Part shown: piece after piece, positions 49,670 through 58,834 of the stretch
How positions within the stretch are numbered: the first letter of the stretch is position 1
Layout of the letters: each line of letters opens with the position of its first letter
Assembly: GCF_000273745.1 (NCBI RefSeq)
Contig: NZ_AKVZ01000018.1
Coordinates: 27,401 to 91,400 of the forward strand
Source: Rickettsia australis str. Phillips
Lineage (GTDB): Bacteria; Pseudomonadota; Alphaproteobacteria; Rickettsiales; Rickettsiaceae
Direction: 5' to 3'
DNA: 64,000 nt
Program-made: the position numbers and the translations under genes
Notes under the pieces: model-generated
Told to the model about the DNA's origin: nothing
The model's database searches: none
Seen by the model: the letters and a program-made list of their open reading frames with translations, nothing else

Positions 49670-51706
49670 TCAATTCCCAATTGCTGTATCTATAATCTTT
49701 TCCGCTTCCTCGCTGCTAATTTTTTCTTTATCATTCAGAATGAGATTAGCATTCTTTAAGTCATCTCCTATTGCTTCTGCTCTTCCTTTTAAAATCTTAG
49801 CTAAAAACTGTTCGGCAAGAGCGTAATATGAGATTCTGTTACCTGGTTTTGCAAAGCCATGTCCTTCATCTTTGTAAAGTGCATAAACTACCGGTATATA
49901 CTTTGCTTTCATGCTGTTTACAATCTGTTCTGATTCTGCCTGTACGACTCTCACATCGTGAGCACCCTGTGCTATAAATAAAGGCTTTTTGATATTATCA
50001 ACAAAATTAATCGGTGATCTTTGTCTTAAAAACTCTTTTTCTTCTTCAGTATCCCAAGGTCCTATACGTGTTTTATATATACTTAACAATGGTGTCATAT
50101 AAGGAGCTTTAGATTGCACATGAGTTAATAAATTAGACATACCGACCACATCAACACCGCAAGCAAATATGTCAGGGGTCATGGTAAGACCTACAAGCGT
50201 TGCATAACCTCCATAACTTCCGCCCATAATACAAACTTTGTCAAAATCAACTATATTATTCTTAATAGCCCAGTTAACACTGTCAATTAAATCGGTGTGC
50301 ATTTTACCGGCATATTCTAAATTACCAGCGTTTAAGAAATCTTTCCCAAAACCGGTAGAACCACGGTAATTTATACTTAAAACTGCGTAACCACGATTTG
50401 CAAGCCATTGATGCTCAGGATTGTATCCCCAGCTATCACGAACCCACGGTCCGCCATGAACATTAATTATTAGCGGTACTTTTTTATCAGGAATATTATT
50501 TTCATCAAGCTTTACATCATTTGGAAAAGTGATATAGCTAACTAAATCAAGCCCGTCACGTGACTTGATAATTACCGGTATCATCTTAGCAAGATTATAT
50601 TGCTCAAGTTCTTTGCGATTAGTAAATAAAAATTCGGTTTTTTTATTTGCCCTATTATATTTATAATATTTCACCGGTGCATTATCAGCCATATAAGCAA
50701 CGATCCAAGTTTTGTCGTCTAATGTCCTACTATTGATAATTAAATCACCGCGATCAAGAGCCTGCAGATATTTCATATCATCTTCAATCTCTTTATCTAA
50801 TATTTTATATGAAACTCTATCATAGTCTATGGATACTGCTTGCGGAGTTTGTTTGGTAGGATGCATAGCAAACAAACCGATATCGGCTTTTGGATCTTCA
50901 GCTAATATTTCTTCATTATCTGTAGCGAGTGTTATCGCCTTAAGGGCTGAAGTATTGCGGTTACGCCCCTCAAGCATATAAAGAATTTCGCCGCTAGCAT
51001 CAAAACCGAGTATAGAAGTATTAAAAGAATCTTCCATTGAGATTTTAGTATATAATTTAGGTTCTCCGTCTTTTAATTCATAATATTCAACGGCTCCGTC
51101 TTTATCTAGTAAATTACCGAATCTTAAATTTAAATTTTCATCGGTTACATAATCAGTAAATCTATCATTTTTATAAATTAGTTCTTTTTCTAAAGTATCT
51201 AGATTTAATTTATAAATATCAAAATATTCAGGATTACGCTCATTTAAATATATTAATATCTCATTTGGCTTTTTATAGCTCACTCCAGCTATACCTGCTT
51301 TAACTCCTCTTTCAGGAGTAAGTAATTTTGTCTCTTTGGTCTCTATGTTATAGCTATAAATTCGGTCATTTTCATCACCGTTAAAATCTTGGGTATATAA
51401 AATATTTTTATTATTATAAGCTTTAGTATAAGACCAAATACCACGTCCTTTATCATGGGTTATGGCTTCTGCTTTACTAATATCATCTGATGGGGCTAGC
51501 CAAATATTTAAGACACCATCTTTCGGTGCAACATATAGAATATATTTACCGTCGTGGGTTAGAGAAACCCTTGCTTTATCAGGGTTACCGAATAAAACTT
51601 TTCTTGGGATTATTTGATTGTTATCCGTTATCGTTTGCTTTTGAAACATAAAAATACCAACACTTATTATTAATATAGTGCCTATAATATAGCAAATTTT
51701 ACTCAT
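49670..51706 (-). CDS. S9 family prolyl oligopeptidase-like serine peptidase
   Basis: An exported or membrane-anchored peptidase with an N-terminal seven-bladed propeller and a C-terminal alpha/beta hydrolase. The leader helix is ICYIIGTILIISVGIFMF. The catalytic Ser is in MGGSYGGYATLVG, the Asp in GAHDVRVVQAES, and the His in YKDEGHGFAKPGN. NVHGGPWVRDSWGYNPEHQW is the oxyanion loop. The start is placed at 51706 (MSKICYI, 678 aa). The frame extends 29 codons further upstream through a type II repeat (CHSRVGGND), which I take as accidental. It follows timA on the same strand. Confidence 0.9.
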   Translation of the reverse strand: MSKICYIIGTILIISVGIFMFQKQTITDNNQIIPRKVLFGNPDKARVSLTHDGKYILYVAPKDGVLNIWLAPSDDISKAEAITHDKGRGIWSYTKAYNNKNILYTQDFNGDENDRIYSYNIETKETKLLTPERGVKAGIAGVSYKKPNEILIYLNERNPEYFDIYKLNLDTLEKELIYKNDRFTDYVTDENLNLRFGNLLDKDGAVEYYELKDGEPKLYTKISMEDSFNTSILGFDASGEILYMLEGRNRNTSALKAITLATDNEEILAEDPKADIGLFAMHPTKQTPQAVSIDYDRVSYKILDKEIEDDMKYLQALDRGDLIINSRTLDDKTWIVAYMADNAPVKYYKYNRANKKTEFLFTNRKELEQYNLAKMIPVIIKSRDGLDLVSYITFPNDVKLDENNIPDKKVPLIINVHGGPWVRDSWGYNPEHQWLANRGYAVLSINYRGSTGFGKDFLNAGNLEYAGKMHTDLIDSVNWAIKNNIVDFDKVCIMGGSYGGYATLVGLTMTPDIFACGVDVVGMSNLLTHVQSKAPYMTPLLSIYKTRIGPWDTEEEKEFLRQRSPINFVDNIKKPLFIAQGAHDVRVVQAESEQIVNSMKAKYIPVVYALYKDEGHGFAKPGNRISYYALAEQFLAKILKGRAEAIGDDLKNANLILNDKEKISSEEAEKIIDTAIGN

Positions 51707-51741
51707 TACTAATGGTTTGTTATTTAAATTGAGGTTCTTTT

Positions 51742-51775
51742 TTATGTCATTCCCGCCTACGCGGGAATGACATAA
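51742..51775. repeat. Short type II palindrome
   Basis: The hairpin ttatgtcattcccgcctacg, cgggaatgacataag lies between timA and the peptidase gene and creates the false upstream start of the peptidase. Confidence 0.88.
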
Positions 51776-51796
51776 GGGGGCACGGGACGACAAAAA

Positions 51797-52432
51797 CTAC
51801 ACTCTCTCAATATTGCTTAAAAACCAATCAACTTCTTTAGTATTAGTATTACGTGTAAATGTCCATTCTTCTTTTAAATTTTCAATTTTGTCAACCACAT
51901 TTTTACCTTGAAATAGTAATTTAATAAAGATGTTATTACCAAACATGTAAATTTCTGAATATTTTGCACTTAAAGCTGATGAGTCAAAAAAATTGCCATA
52001 GGATGGTGTTATTTTTTCAAATGCTTCCAAGTATCTTTTATCTATCAGCTCAGATAATTCCTTAGAATCTTTTTTATAAGCAGCTTCTATAATCATTTGA
52101 AAAGCAGTTTTAGCATTATTTATGAATTTAACCGGATCAAAAGAGTAAAGGCGTTTATGGACTTGTTCCAGTCCATCTACGACCGCAGTTATATTATGTT
52201 CCACTATTATATCTTTAAAAGCTTTAATATCTTGGGCTGTTGGAATATTTTTTTCTTCTTTATTAGATTTGACTGTACTGTAAGTTACGTTCTTAATAAC
52301 TGGTTCGCCAAAATAAGATTTTTGCTTTGTCTGTTCCTCTTCTGAAGTAGAACCGAGAGTCGTAATTAATTTGTTGATAATGTAAAAAGCAATAATGGCA
52401 AAAATTAATAACTCTATTATTTGAGGAGACAT
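51797..52432 (-). CDS. Tim44-like domain protein (TimA)
   Basis: An alphaproteobacterial relative of the mitochondrial import factor Tim44. An N-terminal membrane anchor (IIELLIFAIIAFYIINKLIT, residues 4-23) is followed by a charged linker. The Tim44 fold begins at about residue 100 (FDPVKFINNAKTAFQMIIEA) and runs through DKRYLEAFEKITPSYG to the terminal strand KEEWTFTRNTNTKEVDWFLS. The length of 211 aa is typical of bacterial TimA. The bacterial role is thought to involve inner-membrane protein handling, but this is from the family only. Confidence 0.85.
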   Translation of the reverse strand: MSPQIIELLIFAIIAFYIINKLITTLGSTSEEEQTKQKSYFGEPVIKNVTYSTVKSNKEEKNIPTAQDIKAFKDIIVEHNITAVVDGLEQVHKRLYSFDPVKFINNAKTAFQMIIEAAYKKDSKELSELIDKRYLEAFEKITPSYGNFFDSSALSAKYSEIYMFGNNIFIKLLFQGKNVVDKIENLKEEWTFTRNTNTKEVDWFLSNIERV

Positions 52433-52740
52433 TTTCTATTTTTTTTATTAAAAGATTATTCCATATCTTAATATAAAAAAATAATCTTTTAAAGTTATTT
52501 AATAAAAATAAGGATTTATTTTTATTTGAGTTATACTTAAAGTTTAAAAAATATTAAAAGATAACTAAAATATCTTGATTATTTTGTTTTGTAAATGATG
52601 TTTAAACTCCATCATTGCAAAACATTTATAGCCTTTAGTCCATTTATGCTAAGGGCTTGTTGTACTAAAGTTTAATTTTTAAGCGTTTTTAGTATAACGG
52701 ATAATTATTGTTTTCAATGATTGAGTTTATCCCTTAGCAC
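52433..52740. other. Gene-free AT-rich gap with a 13-bp hairpin
   Basis: This 308-base gap between rbfA and timA contains one perfect inverted repeat, ttaaaagattatt (52448-52460) with its complement at 52480-52492 around a 19-nt loop. It has no GC core and no U-tract in a position typical of a strong terminator. I see no RPE, RNA gene or coding remnant in the rest. Confidence 0.6.
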
Positions 52741-53103
52741 TTATATATTTTTTAGCAACTCTTCTACTTTGATAGCATTATCAAATCCGTGATCGTAATG
52801 AAATCTTATATCAGGTGAGAATTTCATATTTATTTTATTAGTAATAAAATTTCTGATAGCATTTTTAGAATTATTTAATGCATTCATAATTTCATTTATT
52901 GTTAGTTTAGTATTAAAAGGCAAGAAATAACAATTAGCTATTTTTAGATCAGCAGTAACTATAACTTTCGTAATAGTGAGAGGACAATCAAAAAGTCTGC
53001 TATCCAGCATTTTACCACGTCTTAGAATTTCGATTAATGCTTCATTTATAATGCTTGCTAATTTTTGTTGTCTATGAGAATTAGTTTTGGTTAATTTTTT
53101 CAT
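52741..53103 (-). CDS. rbfA: 30S ribosome-binding factor A
   Basis: RbfA is a KH-domain factor for 16S rRNA maturation and cold adaptation. The family start [20 protein letters not shown] and the core [20 protein letters not shown] are clear. [20 protein letters not shown] near the end is the PxLxFxxD region. The length of 120 aa is normal. The infB gene that often precedes rbfA is absent here; a VTT-like membrane protein gene lies upstream instead, ending 3 nt before rbfA begins. Confidence 0.94.
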   Translation of the reverse strand: MKKLTKTNSHRQQKLASIINEALIEILRRGKMLDSRLFDCPLTITKVIVTADLKIANCYFLPFNTKLTINEIMNALNNSKNAIRNFITNKINMKFSPDIRFHYDHGFDNAIKVEELLKNI

Positions 53104-53106
53104 GAG

Positions 53107-53532
53107 TTAAAATATATACAATTCTAGAGCATAATAGCATGCTTTTGCCAAACAACCAATACCTAAAAATTTTAGAAATTTTGTTTTAAAAAAACCAGAG
53201 AATAAAGAAATAAAGCATCCCCAAAAAGGAAAGGCCATTAAGAAAATTATAAATATCTCATATTTATAATATAATTTTGTTAAACTTTTATATCTTAAGA
53301 TATTTTGTTCATTTTTGGAATCATAAAAGATATTTAAAACTATTTTTCCAAAAATATAATTGACTGCATTACCGCTAAGAGCAGCACAAATAGCTACTAA
53401 CAGCATTATTAAACTATTATAGCCTCCAAACATTTCCATAGAATGAAATATTAATTCATTCTGAAAACCGATAATAAGATTTGAGACAAAACTATCAACG
53501 AATAATAAACTATATGCTTCAAATTGATTCAT
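53107..53532 (-). CDS. VTT/DedA-like (YqaA-type) membrane protein
   Basis: A small integral membrane protein of 141 aa with about four hydrophobic segments. NSLIMLLVAICAALSGNAVNY followed by IFGKIVL matches the SNARE-associated/VTT region of the DedA superfamily in its shorter YqaA-like form (GN-x-x-xY-x-xG). LYYKYEIFIIFLMAFPFWGC and SLFSGFFKTKFLKFLGIGCL correspond to the later helices. The superfamily acts in lipid flipping, but the role of this branch is not known. It is coupled to rbfA with a 3-nt gap. Confidence 0.7.
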   Translation of the reverse strand: MNQFEAYSLLFVDSFVSNLIIGFQNELIFHSMEMFGGYNSLIMLLVAICAALSGNAVNYIFGKIVLNIFYDSKNEQNILRYKSLTKLYYKYEIFIIFLMAFPFWGCFISLFSGFFKTKFLKFLGIGCLAKACYYALELYIF

Positions 53533-53583
53533 AAATGTAATATATTGAATTTTGATTATGTATGTTGTATTGCTCGATCCTTT

Positions 53584-53661
53584 TGTTACACCGTGGATTG
53601 ACCACGGGGTCCAGAAAAAAATAAAAAAGACTGGATACCGTGGTCAAGCCACGGGGTGACA
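53584..53661. repeat. Type I RPE
   Basis: The element spans tgttacaccgtggattgacc to gccacggggtgaca. It lies between the divergent VTT-like and RDD genes. Confidence 0.85.
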
Positions 53662-53717
53662 AAATAGCACCATACCACAACCATTACTAATCTAACACCA
53701 AAATAAAGTAACCAGCA

Positions 53718-54239
53718 ATGAAAAAGCAAATTATTTATCCTGATTTTATAGCACGAATTTTTTCTACGGCACTTGATTTATCATTATTTGCCTTTATAGC
53801 AATCCCAATATCACAATTTTGTTCTTTTAATTTATTATGGTTGTTCTTTAATGATTATTTCCTTAGCAATAACATTAATCTTCATAATCCCAATGAAATG
53901 TTTAACTTAGTTATGAGTCAGGAATTTTATGAATATCTTAAAGCAGGAAATTTTAATCAATATATTTTGTTTAATATCTCAATTTTTGCTACTAATATAT
54001 TAGTAATAGGCTCATATTTTATAACTCTTTGGTATTATAAAGGTGCAACGCTTAGTAAAATGTTCCTACGTATGAAAGTCGTAGATGCCGTAACATTAAA
54101 GCGTCCGACTTTAAAGCAGTTAATTAAAAGATTTTTAGGGTATATGACTTTTCCTATAGGTATTTTTTTCATACTTTTTTCTTCTAAAAAACAAGCATTG
54201 CATGATAAGATAGCCGGAACAGTTGTGATTAAGTCTTAA
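53718..54239 (+). CDS. RDD family membrane protein
   Basis: The first segment FIARIFSTALDLSLFAFIAI carries the Arg-Asp pair at positions typical of RDD proteins (R-x-x-A-x-x-D), followed by a second helix. The family's third region appears as YYKGATLSKMFLRMKVVDAV, then LKQLIKRFLGYMTFPIGIFF and a tail KKQALHDKIAGTVVIKS, which is the classic RDD C-terminal motif (LHD-x-xAGT). The length of 173 aa is normal. RDD proteins are thought to be transport-related, but the substrate is unknown. A type VI repeat begins right after its stop. Confidence 0.85.
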   Translation: MKKQIIYPDFIARIFSTALDLSLFAFIAIPISQFCSFNLLWLFFNDYFLSNNINLHNPNEMFNLVMSQEFYEYLKAGNFNQYILFNISIFATNILVIGSYFITLWYYKGATLSKMFLRMKVVDAVTLKRPTLKQLIKRFLGYMTFPIGIFFILFSSKKQALHDKIAGTVVIKS

Positions 54240-54242
54240 TAT

Positions 54243-54355
54243 ATACTCGCTGAATTTGAAAAATTGGCTATGTTGTGTACTAGTCTGCGGTTAAAAGCTT
54301 CAAAACGCCTTGCTCTTTTCCAAATTGAGCTTCGTATTGTATACCAACTCTTCAT
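54243..54355. repeat. Type VI element
   Basis: It starts atactcgctgaatttgaaaa and ends ttttccaaattgagcttcg, with inverted ends. It lies between the RDD gene and recR, and its right half creates a false ATG start for recR. Confidence 0.75.
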
Positions 54356-54378
54356 TTATAATGATATATACTCCGACT

Positions 54379-54984
54379 ATGAATAAAACAAATGATAATA
54401 AAATAGACCAGCTGATTTATCTTTTTTCTAAATTGCCTGGGCTTGGTAGTAGGTCGGCAAGACGTATAGTGCTTTATCTACTACAAGACAAAGATATTAG
54501 GTTAAAAAGCCTGATTAATCACCTTGTAGAGATAGATAAGAAAATAGTAAAATGCAAGATTTGTGGTAATATGGATACGGAAAATATTTGCTGTATTTGC
54601 TCTGCTGAATATAGAGATAAATCGGTTATTGCTGTTGTTGAAACCGTAGCTGAATTATGGGCAATGGAGCGTAGCGGTAATTTTAAAGGTTTATATCATG
54701 TACTAGGTCACAATTTATCGGCAGCTAGTAGGCACAATCCTATCGTACTTCGGTTACCTGAACTACTTAAAAGATGTTTTGCAGAAAATATTAAAGAAGT
54801 TATTATTGCTACTAATTCTACTTTAGAAGGTCAAACTACTGCGTATTTTATTACTGAATATTTAAAAGAGCATCCTGCTAAAATTTCTCGCCTTGCTAGC
54901 GGTATACCTATCGGAGGTGAACTTGATTATCTAGATGAAGGTACTTTATCTGCCGCTATTAACCTACGCCAACCTTTTGAGTAA
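54379..54984 (+). CDS. recR: Recombination protein RecR
   Basis: RecR is the clamp-like loader partner of RecFO in gap repair. The helix-hairpin-helix is [20 protein letters not shown]. The zinc site is [17 protein letters not shown]. The Toprim core is [18 protein letters not shown] with [14 protein letters not shown]. The end [20 protein letters not shown] is the conserved C-terminal loop. I choose the start at 54379 ([10 protein letters not shown], 201 aa), the usual length. Upstream ATGs at 54361 and in the type VI repeat (54310) add residues with no family match. The dead amidase gene follows 6 nt later. Confidence 0.95.
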   Translation: MNKTNDNKIDQLIYLFSKLPGLGSRSARRIVLYLLQDKDIRLKSLINHLVEIDKKIVKCKICGNMDTENICCICSAEYRDKSVIAVVETVAELWAMERSGNFKGLYHVLGHNLSAASRHNPIVLRLPELLKRCFAENIKEVIIATNSTLEGQTTAYFITEYLKEHPAKISRLASGIPIGGELDYLDEGTLSAAINLRQPFE

Positions 54985-54990
54985 AATATT

Positions 54991-55796
54991 ATGCCAAATG
55001 ATAATAATAACGGTATCAGTAACACAAATAGCCCAAACGGTAAATCTATGGCTCCAAGACCGGAAGGAGTAAAACCTAACTGTGTAGTTTTACTTATTCT
55101 GTAAGTGATAATATTAATTCCACTCTTGAAGCCTTACAAGCACAAGGTGCAAGTGTTCATTACATAACTGATAAGGATGGAACGCAATATCAATATCATA
55201 ATGATTTAACAGATCAAGCTTTTTATGTGGGCAAGAGTAGTTGGAAAGGAGAAGTAAGTGTTAATAAGTTTGGTATTGGGAATATGCTTATTAATGATGC
55301 AAAAAGTGATTTTGCTGAAGAGCAAATAGAGCAGTTATGTAAATTCCTTAAGGATATAAAAGTAAGATATCCGGATTTAGATTTAAAACATGATTTAGTA
55401 GGTCTTGGTGAAGTAACTGTAAACCGTGAAGGAAATGCTCATATAGCTTCTGGATCAAAATTTCCTTGGAAAAAATTAGCTGAAGCTGGTTTTGGTAGAT
55501 ATTTTGAGACTACGCAAGATCAAAAGAGTAAAATATTATTAAGTTCTGATAGTACTGGAGAACAATTTGATACTTTACAAACAAAGTTAAAAGCATATGG
55601 TTACGGAGTAGAATCTACAAGCACTTTTGATCAAATTACTCAACAAGCCGTCAGAGTATTTAATGATCGTTACGATACCGGTTTACCGAATGAAGTGCCG
55701 CCTGTAACTTGGACTGAAGCAAGTGAATATGAATTATCAAAATTATTAGGGAAAGAATTAGTTGGGGATATAATATCATTAAATATTATATCTTAA
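54991..55796 (+). pseudogene. N-acetylmuramoyl-L-alanine amidase (AmpD-like), frameshifted
   Basis: The product would cleave the MurNAc-L-Ala bond. The first frame gives MAPRPEGVKPNCVVLLIL and a stop at about 55102. The downstream frame reads YSVSDNINSTLEALQAQGAS, VHYITDKDGTQYQYHND and AFYVGKSSWKGEVSVNKFGI, the Amidase_2 core, then HIASGSKFPWKKLAEAGFGR (zinc and substrate loop). A C-terminal peptidoglycan-binding-like helical part ends at 55796. Family members have CVVLHYT/S at the junction. Here the sequence is ttacttattctg, which fits the loss of one A from a cat codon, removing a zinc-ligand His and shifting the frame. The 189-codon C-terminal part remains open. Confidence 0.85.
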
Positions 55797-55810
55797 TAAT
55801 CATTCGCCAA

Positions 55811-55844
55811 ATTGCTCTTTAATATTGAATTATTAAAGAGCAAT
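55811..55844. terminator. Perfect 14-bp hairpin between converging genes
   Basis: The arms attgctctttaata (55811-55824) and tattaaagagcaat (55831-55844) are exact complements around a 6-nt loop. It lies in the convergent space after the amidase remnant and nadK and could end transcripts from either side. No strong T-run follows. Part of the left arm copies the nadK 3' end (see findings). Confidence 0.5.
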
Positions 55845-56009
55845 TAAAGCTATAACAAATCTTGATGAAATTCTAGATGATGTTCACCGGCAAATTTTAT
55901 TACATCATTGAAGACTTTTTTAATTTCATATATAATGCCTAGTTATTTTTAACAAGGCATTGTACATTAATTTAATTCTTAGTCAAAAATTATTAATATT
56001 TTTTAATAA

Positions 56010-56777
56010 TTATCCACCGAATTGCTCTTTAATAATTCTATCTTCCAGCGTATGGTTTTTATTAAATAGCAGTTTGATAGGCGTATCCTTAGTAGATTTA
56101 ACGGTAACATTTGTGATATTATTAAACTCCTGAAAGTCGGCAGTAGCATTTACCGGTCGTTTATTTGTATTAAGTATTTTAAATTTAATCGTAGCAGATG
56201 AAAGCAGTAAAGCACCGTGCCATCTACGCGGTCTAAAAGAGCAGATAGGGGTTAGGCATAGCATATTTGATTCGAGCGGTAAAATAGGACCGCCGGCAGA
56301 TAAATTGTAAGCACTACTTCCAGCAGGCGTTGCAATTAAAGCTCCGTCTGCTACTAATTCGCTCATTCTCTCTATTCCGTTTACGTCTATTCTAAACTTA
56401 GCCGCTTGATTAGTTTTACGAAATATCGATACTTCGTTAATAGCAAGTGCGGTATATATTTGACCGCTTATATCTTCAGCTTGCATAAGCAGAGGATTTA
56501 GAATAGAAACAGTACTTTCATGTATATTTTGTGATAAATTCTTAGTATCTAAAGGATTCATTAAAAAGCCGAGGTGTCCTAAATTAACTCCATAAAAAGG
56601 TATATTAAGATGCATATAGCGGTGAATATTATGCAGTAATTCTCCATCGCCTCCTATTACGATAATTACTTCTGCTTCCTCTATTTTACAATAATTATAG
56701 AGTTTTTTTATTTCCTCTATAATAGCTAGATGTTTAGAATTTTGGTTATAAATCAATGCTATTTTATTTATATTCAT
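56010..56777 (-). CDS. nadK: NAD kinase
   Basis: NadK phosphorylates NAD to NADP. The diacylglycerol-kinase-like GGDG motif is at residues 42-45 (VIGGDGELLHNIH). Further segments are YGVNLGHLGFLMNP, ALAINEVSIFRK, DGALIATPAGSSAYNLSAGG and LTPICSFRPRRWHGALL. The length of 255 aa is normal for the short bacterial form. It stands alone, divergent from rnj with about 85 bases between start codons. Confidence 0.95.
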   Translation of the reverse strand: MNINKIALIYNQNSKHLAIIEEIKKLYNYCKIEEAEVIIVIGGDGELLHNIHRYMHLNIPFYGVNLGHLGFLMNPLDTKNLSQNIHESTVSILNPLLMQAEDISGQIYTALAINEVSIFRKTNQAAKFRIDVNGIERMSELVADGALIATPAGSSAYNLSAGGPILPLESNMLCLTPICSFRPRRWHGALLLSSATIKFKILNTNKRPVNATADFQEFNNITNVTVKSTKDTPIKLLFNKNHTLEDRIIKEQFGG

Positions 56778-56863
56778 TATATGAATTTCTTTTTTAATAT
56801 ATAGACGCTTAACTAATAATAAGTTATAAGAATAAAGTAATAAAATAAATATTAAGTTAAATT

Positions 56864-58546
56864 ATGTCATCATTCAACATCAAAAATCATAAAAATGATC
56901 TGCTATTTGTACCGCTAGGAGGATCTAATGAAATAGGTATGAATCTTAATCTTTATCATTATAAAGGTAAATGGTTAATGATTGATTGCGGTAGTGGTTT
57001 TGCTGATGACTACTTACCTGGTGTTGATATGATAATTGCCGATAGTAGCTTTATAGAGAAATATAAAAAAGATATAGTAGGTCTGATTTTAACTCATGCT
57101 CACGAGGATCATTTAGGCGGTGTACAATATTTATGGAGTAGCCTTAAATGTCCTATTTATACTACTACTTTCACAGCAAATTTTTTAAAAATTCGTTTAA
57201 ATGAATATGATTTTGCTAAAAATATAAAAATTCATGAAGTGAAACCCGGTAGTAAAATAAGTCTAGAGCCTTTTTCCTTAGAGATGGTGCCACTGACTCA
57301 CTCGGCTCCTGAAATGCAAGCAATTATGATCCGTACGGATGCAGGTAATATTTTACATACGGGAGATTGGAAATTTGATAATGATCCGGTACTTGGTAAA
57401 AAAGTCGATGAGGAGCTTCTAAAGTCTTATGGAGATGAAGGGGTTCTTGCACTTGTTTGTGATTCAACTAACGTGTTTAATAAAGGAAGCTCAGGGTCTG
57501 AGGGAGATGTTAGAAAAAGTTTAGTAGATATCATAGCCGGCTGCCCTCAAATGGTAGTAGTTTCAACCTTTGCATCTAATTTAGCACGGCTTGATACAAT
57601 AATTCATGCTGCAGGACTGGCCGGTAGAAAAGTAGTCTTAACCGGTAGAAGTTTGCATCGTATGATGCTTGCTGCTCAAGAAAGCGGCTATTTTAAAGAT
57701 ATTTCTCCTCTAATTAGTGAACGTGATGTTAGTAGATTTAGAAGAGAAGAATTATTAGTAATTGCTACCGGTTGTCAAGGCGAGCCCATGGCAGTAACTA
57801 CAAAACTGGCTAGTAATTCTCATCCGTCAATAAGACTTGCTCCTAAGGATACGATGATTTTTTCTTCAAAAATTATTCCTGGTAATGAAAAAAAAATATT
57901 CAGACTATTTAATATATTTGTTAAAGCCGGTGTAGAAGTTATTACCGAACGTGACCATTTTGTGCATGTTTCAGGACATCCATCGATTGACGAGTTGCAC
58001 AAAATGTATTCTTTAATTAGACCAAATATTTGTATACCTGTTCACGGCGAGCCTGTACATATTCATGAACATGTTAAGCTTGCTAAGAAAAACGGTATAA
58101 AACAGGCAGTAGAGGTTGAAAACGGTAGCGTAGTATTGCTTGAACCTAATAATGCAACAGTAATTTCAAAGGTTGAAAACGGTTATTTAGCTGTAGATGG
58201 TAATTATTTACTCCCTGTAGAATCTCCGATTTTCAAAACTAGAAGACGTATGCGTGAGTCGGGTATCGTGGTAGCGTCAGTAGTAATTAATAAAAAAGGG
58301 CTGCTTGCTGCAAACCCAATGCTGTCTATGCCTGGTCTGCTTGATCCAAAAGAGGATATGGCGTTGGTTAATCTCATTAAAAACGATATTAAAGAACTTG
58401 TTACCATTCAAAATAAACAGGCTAAAAAAGCATTGTCGGATGAACAAGTAATCGAAGCAATAAAAGGCACAATTCGTAAAACCTTAAAACAAGAAATTAA
58501 TAAGTCACCCGTTATAATAGTAAACCTTGAGAAAACTGTGGAGTAG
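56864..58546 (+). CDS. rnj: Ribonuclease J
   Basis: RNase J is a metallo-beta-lactamase/beta-CASP nuclease for mRNA decay and rRNA maturation. The zinc motif HAHEDHLGG starts at residue 78 (LILTHAHEDHLGGVQYLW). Other ligands are in VPLTHSAPEMQAIMI and LHTGDWKFD. The beta-CASP part shows VVSTFASNLARLDTIIHAAG, ATGCQGEPMAV, and HVSGHPSIDELHKMYSLIRP with IPVHGEPVHIHEHVKLAK. The length of 560 aa is normal. Alphaproteobacteria often have RNase J with RNase E, as Rickettsia does. Confidence 0.96.
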   Translation: MSSFNIKNHKNDLLFVPLGGSNEIGMNLNLYHYKGKWLMIDCGSGFADDYLPGVDMIIADSSFIEKYKKDIVGLILTHAHEDHLGGVQYLWSSLKCPIYTTTFTANFLKIRLNEYDFAKNIKIHEVKPGSKISLEPFSLEMVPLTHSAPEMQAIMIRTDAGNILHTGDWKFDNDPVLGKKVDEELLKSYGDEGVLALVCDSTNVFNKGSSGSEGDVRKSLVDIIAGCPQMVVVSTFASNLARLDTIIHAAGLAGRKVVLTGRSLHRMMLAAQESGYFKDISPLISERDVSRFRREELLVIATGCQGEPMAVTTKLASNSHPSIRLAPKDTMIFSSKIIPGNEKKIFRLFNIFVKAGVEVITERDHFVHVSGHPSIDELHKMYSLIRPNICIPVHGEPVHIHEHVKLAKKNGIKQAVEVENGSVVLLEPNNATVISKVENGYLAVDGNYLLPVESPIFKTRRRMRESGIVVASVVINKKGLLAANPMLSMPGLLDPKEDMALVNLIKNDIKELVTIQNKQAKKALSDEQVIEAIKGTIRKTLKQEINKSPVIIVNLEKTVE

Positions 58547-58639
58547 TGAAATTGTGATTGTGAGTAGGTATTATTGTATGGTGCGAGAAGCCAGTTCTAT
58601 ATCATTCCCGCATGGTGTTGTTGCGTGGATACCCTAGCC

Positions 58640-58757
58640 ATCATTGCAAGGAGTGAAGCGACGCGGCAATCCAGGAAAATAATTAAAAAATTCTGATTTA
58701 CAGAATTTTTTACTGGATTGCTTCGTCGAATTACTATGTAATTCTTCTCGCAATGAC
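58640..58757. repeat. Type III palindromic element
   Basis: The element spans tcattgcaaggagtgaagcg to cttctcgcaatgaca with inner arms caatccag...ctggattg and ttctgatt...cagaattt. It is the main content of the 288-base rnj-gpsA gap. Flanking bases contain outer-arm motifs (ggtgttgttgcgtggata). Confidence 0.85.
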
Positions 58758-58834
58758 AAAAAGCTGGTCCACGCGGGCAACGCCACGCAGGAATGACATA
58801 AACATAAACTTGCAAGCGACAAAGAAAAAATCAA

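Noticed and set aside
52600..52740. A possible tRNA or small RNA in the gap upstream of timA
   Set aside because: No cloverleaf, T-loop motif (ggttcgaatc-like) or GC-rich stem could be found.
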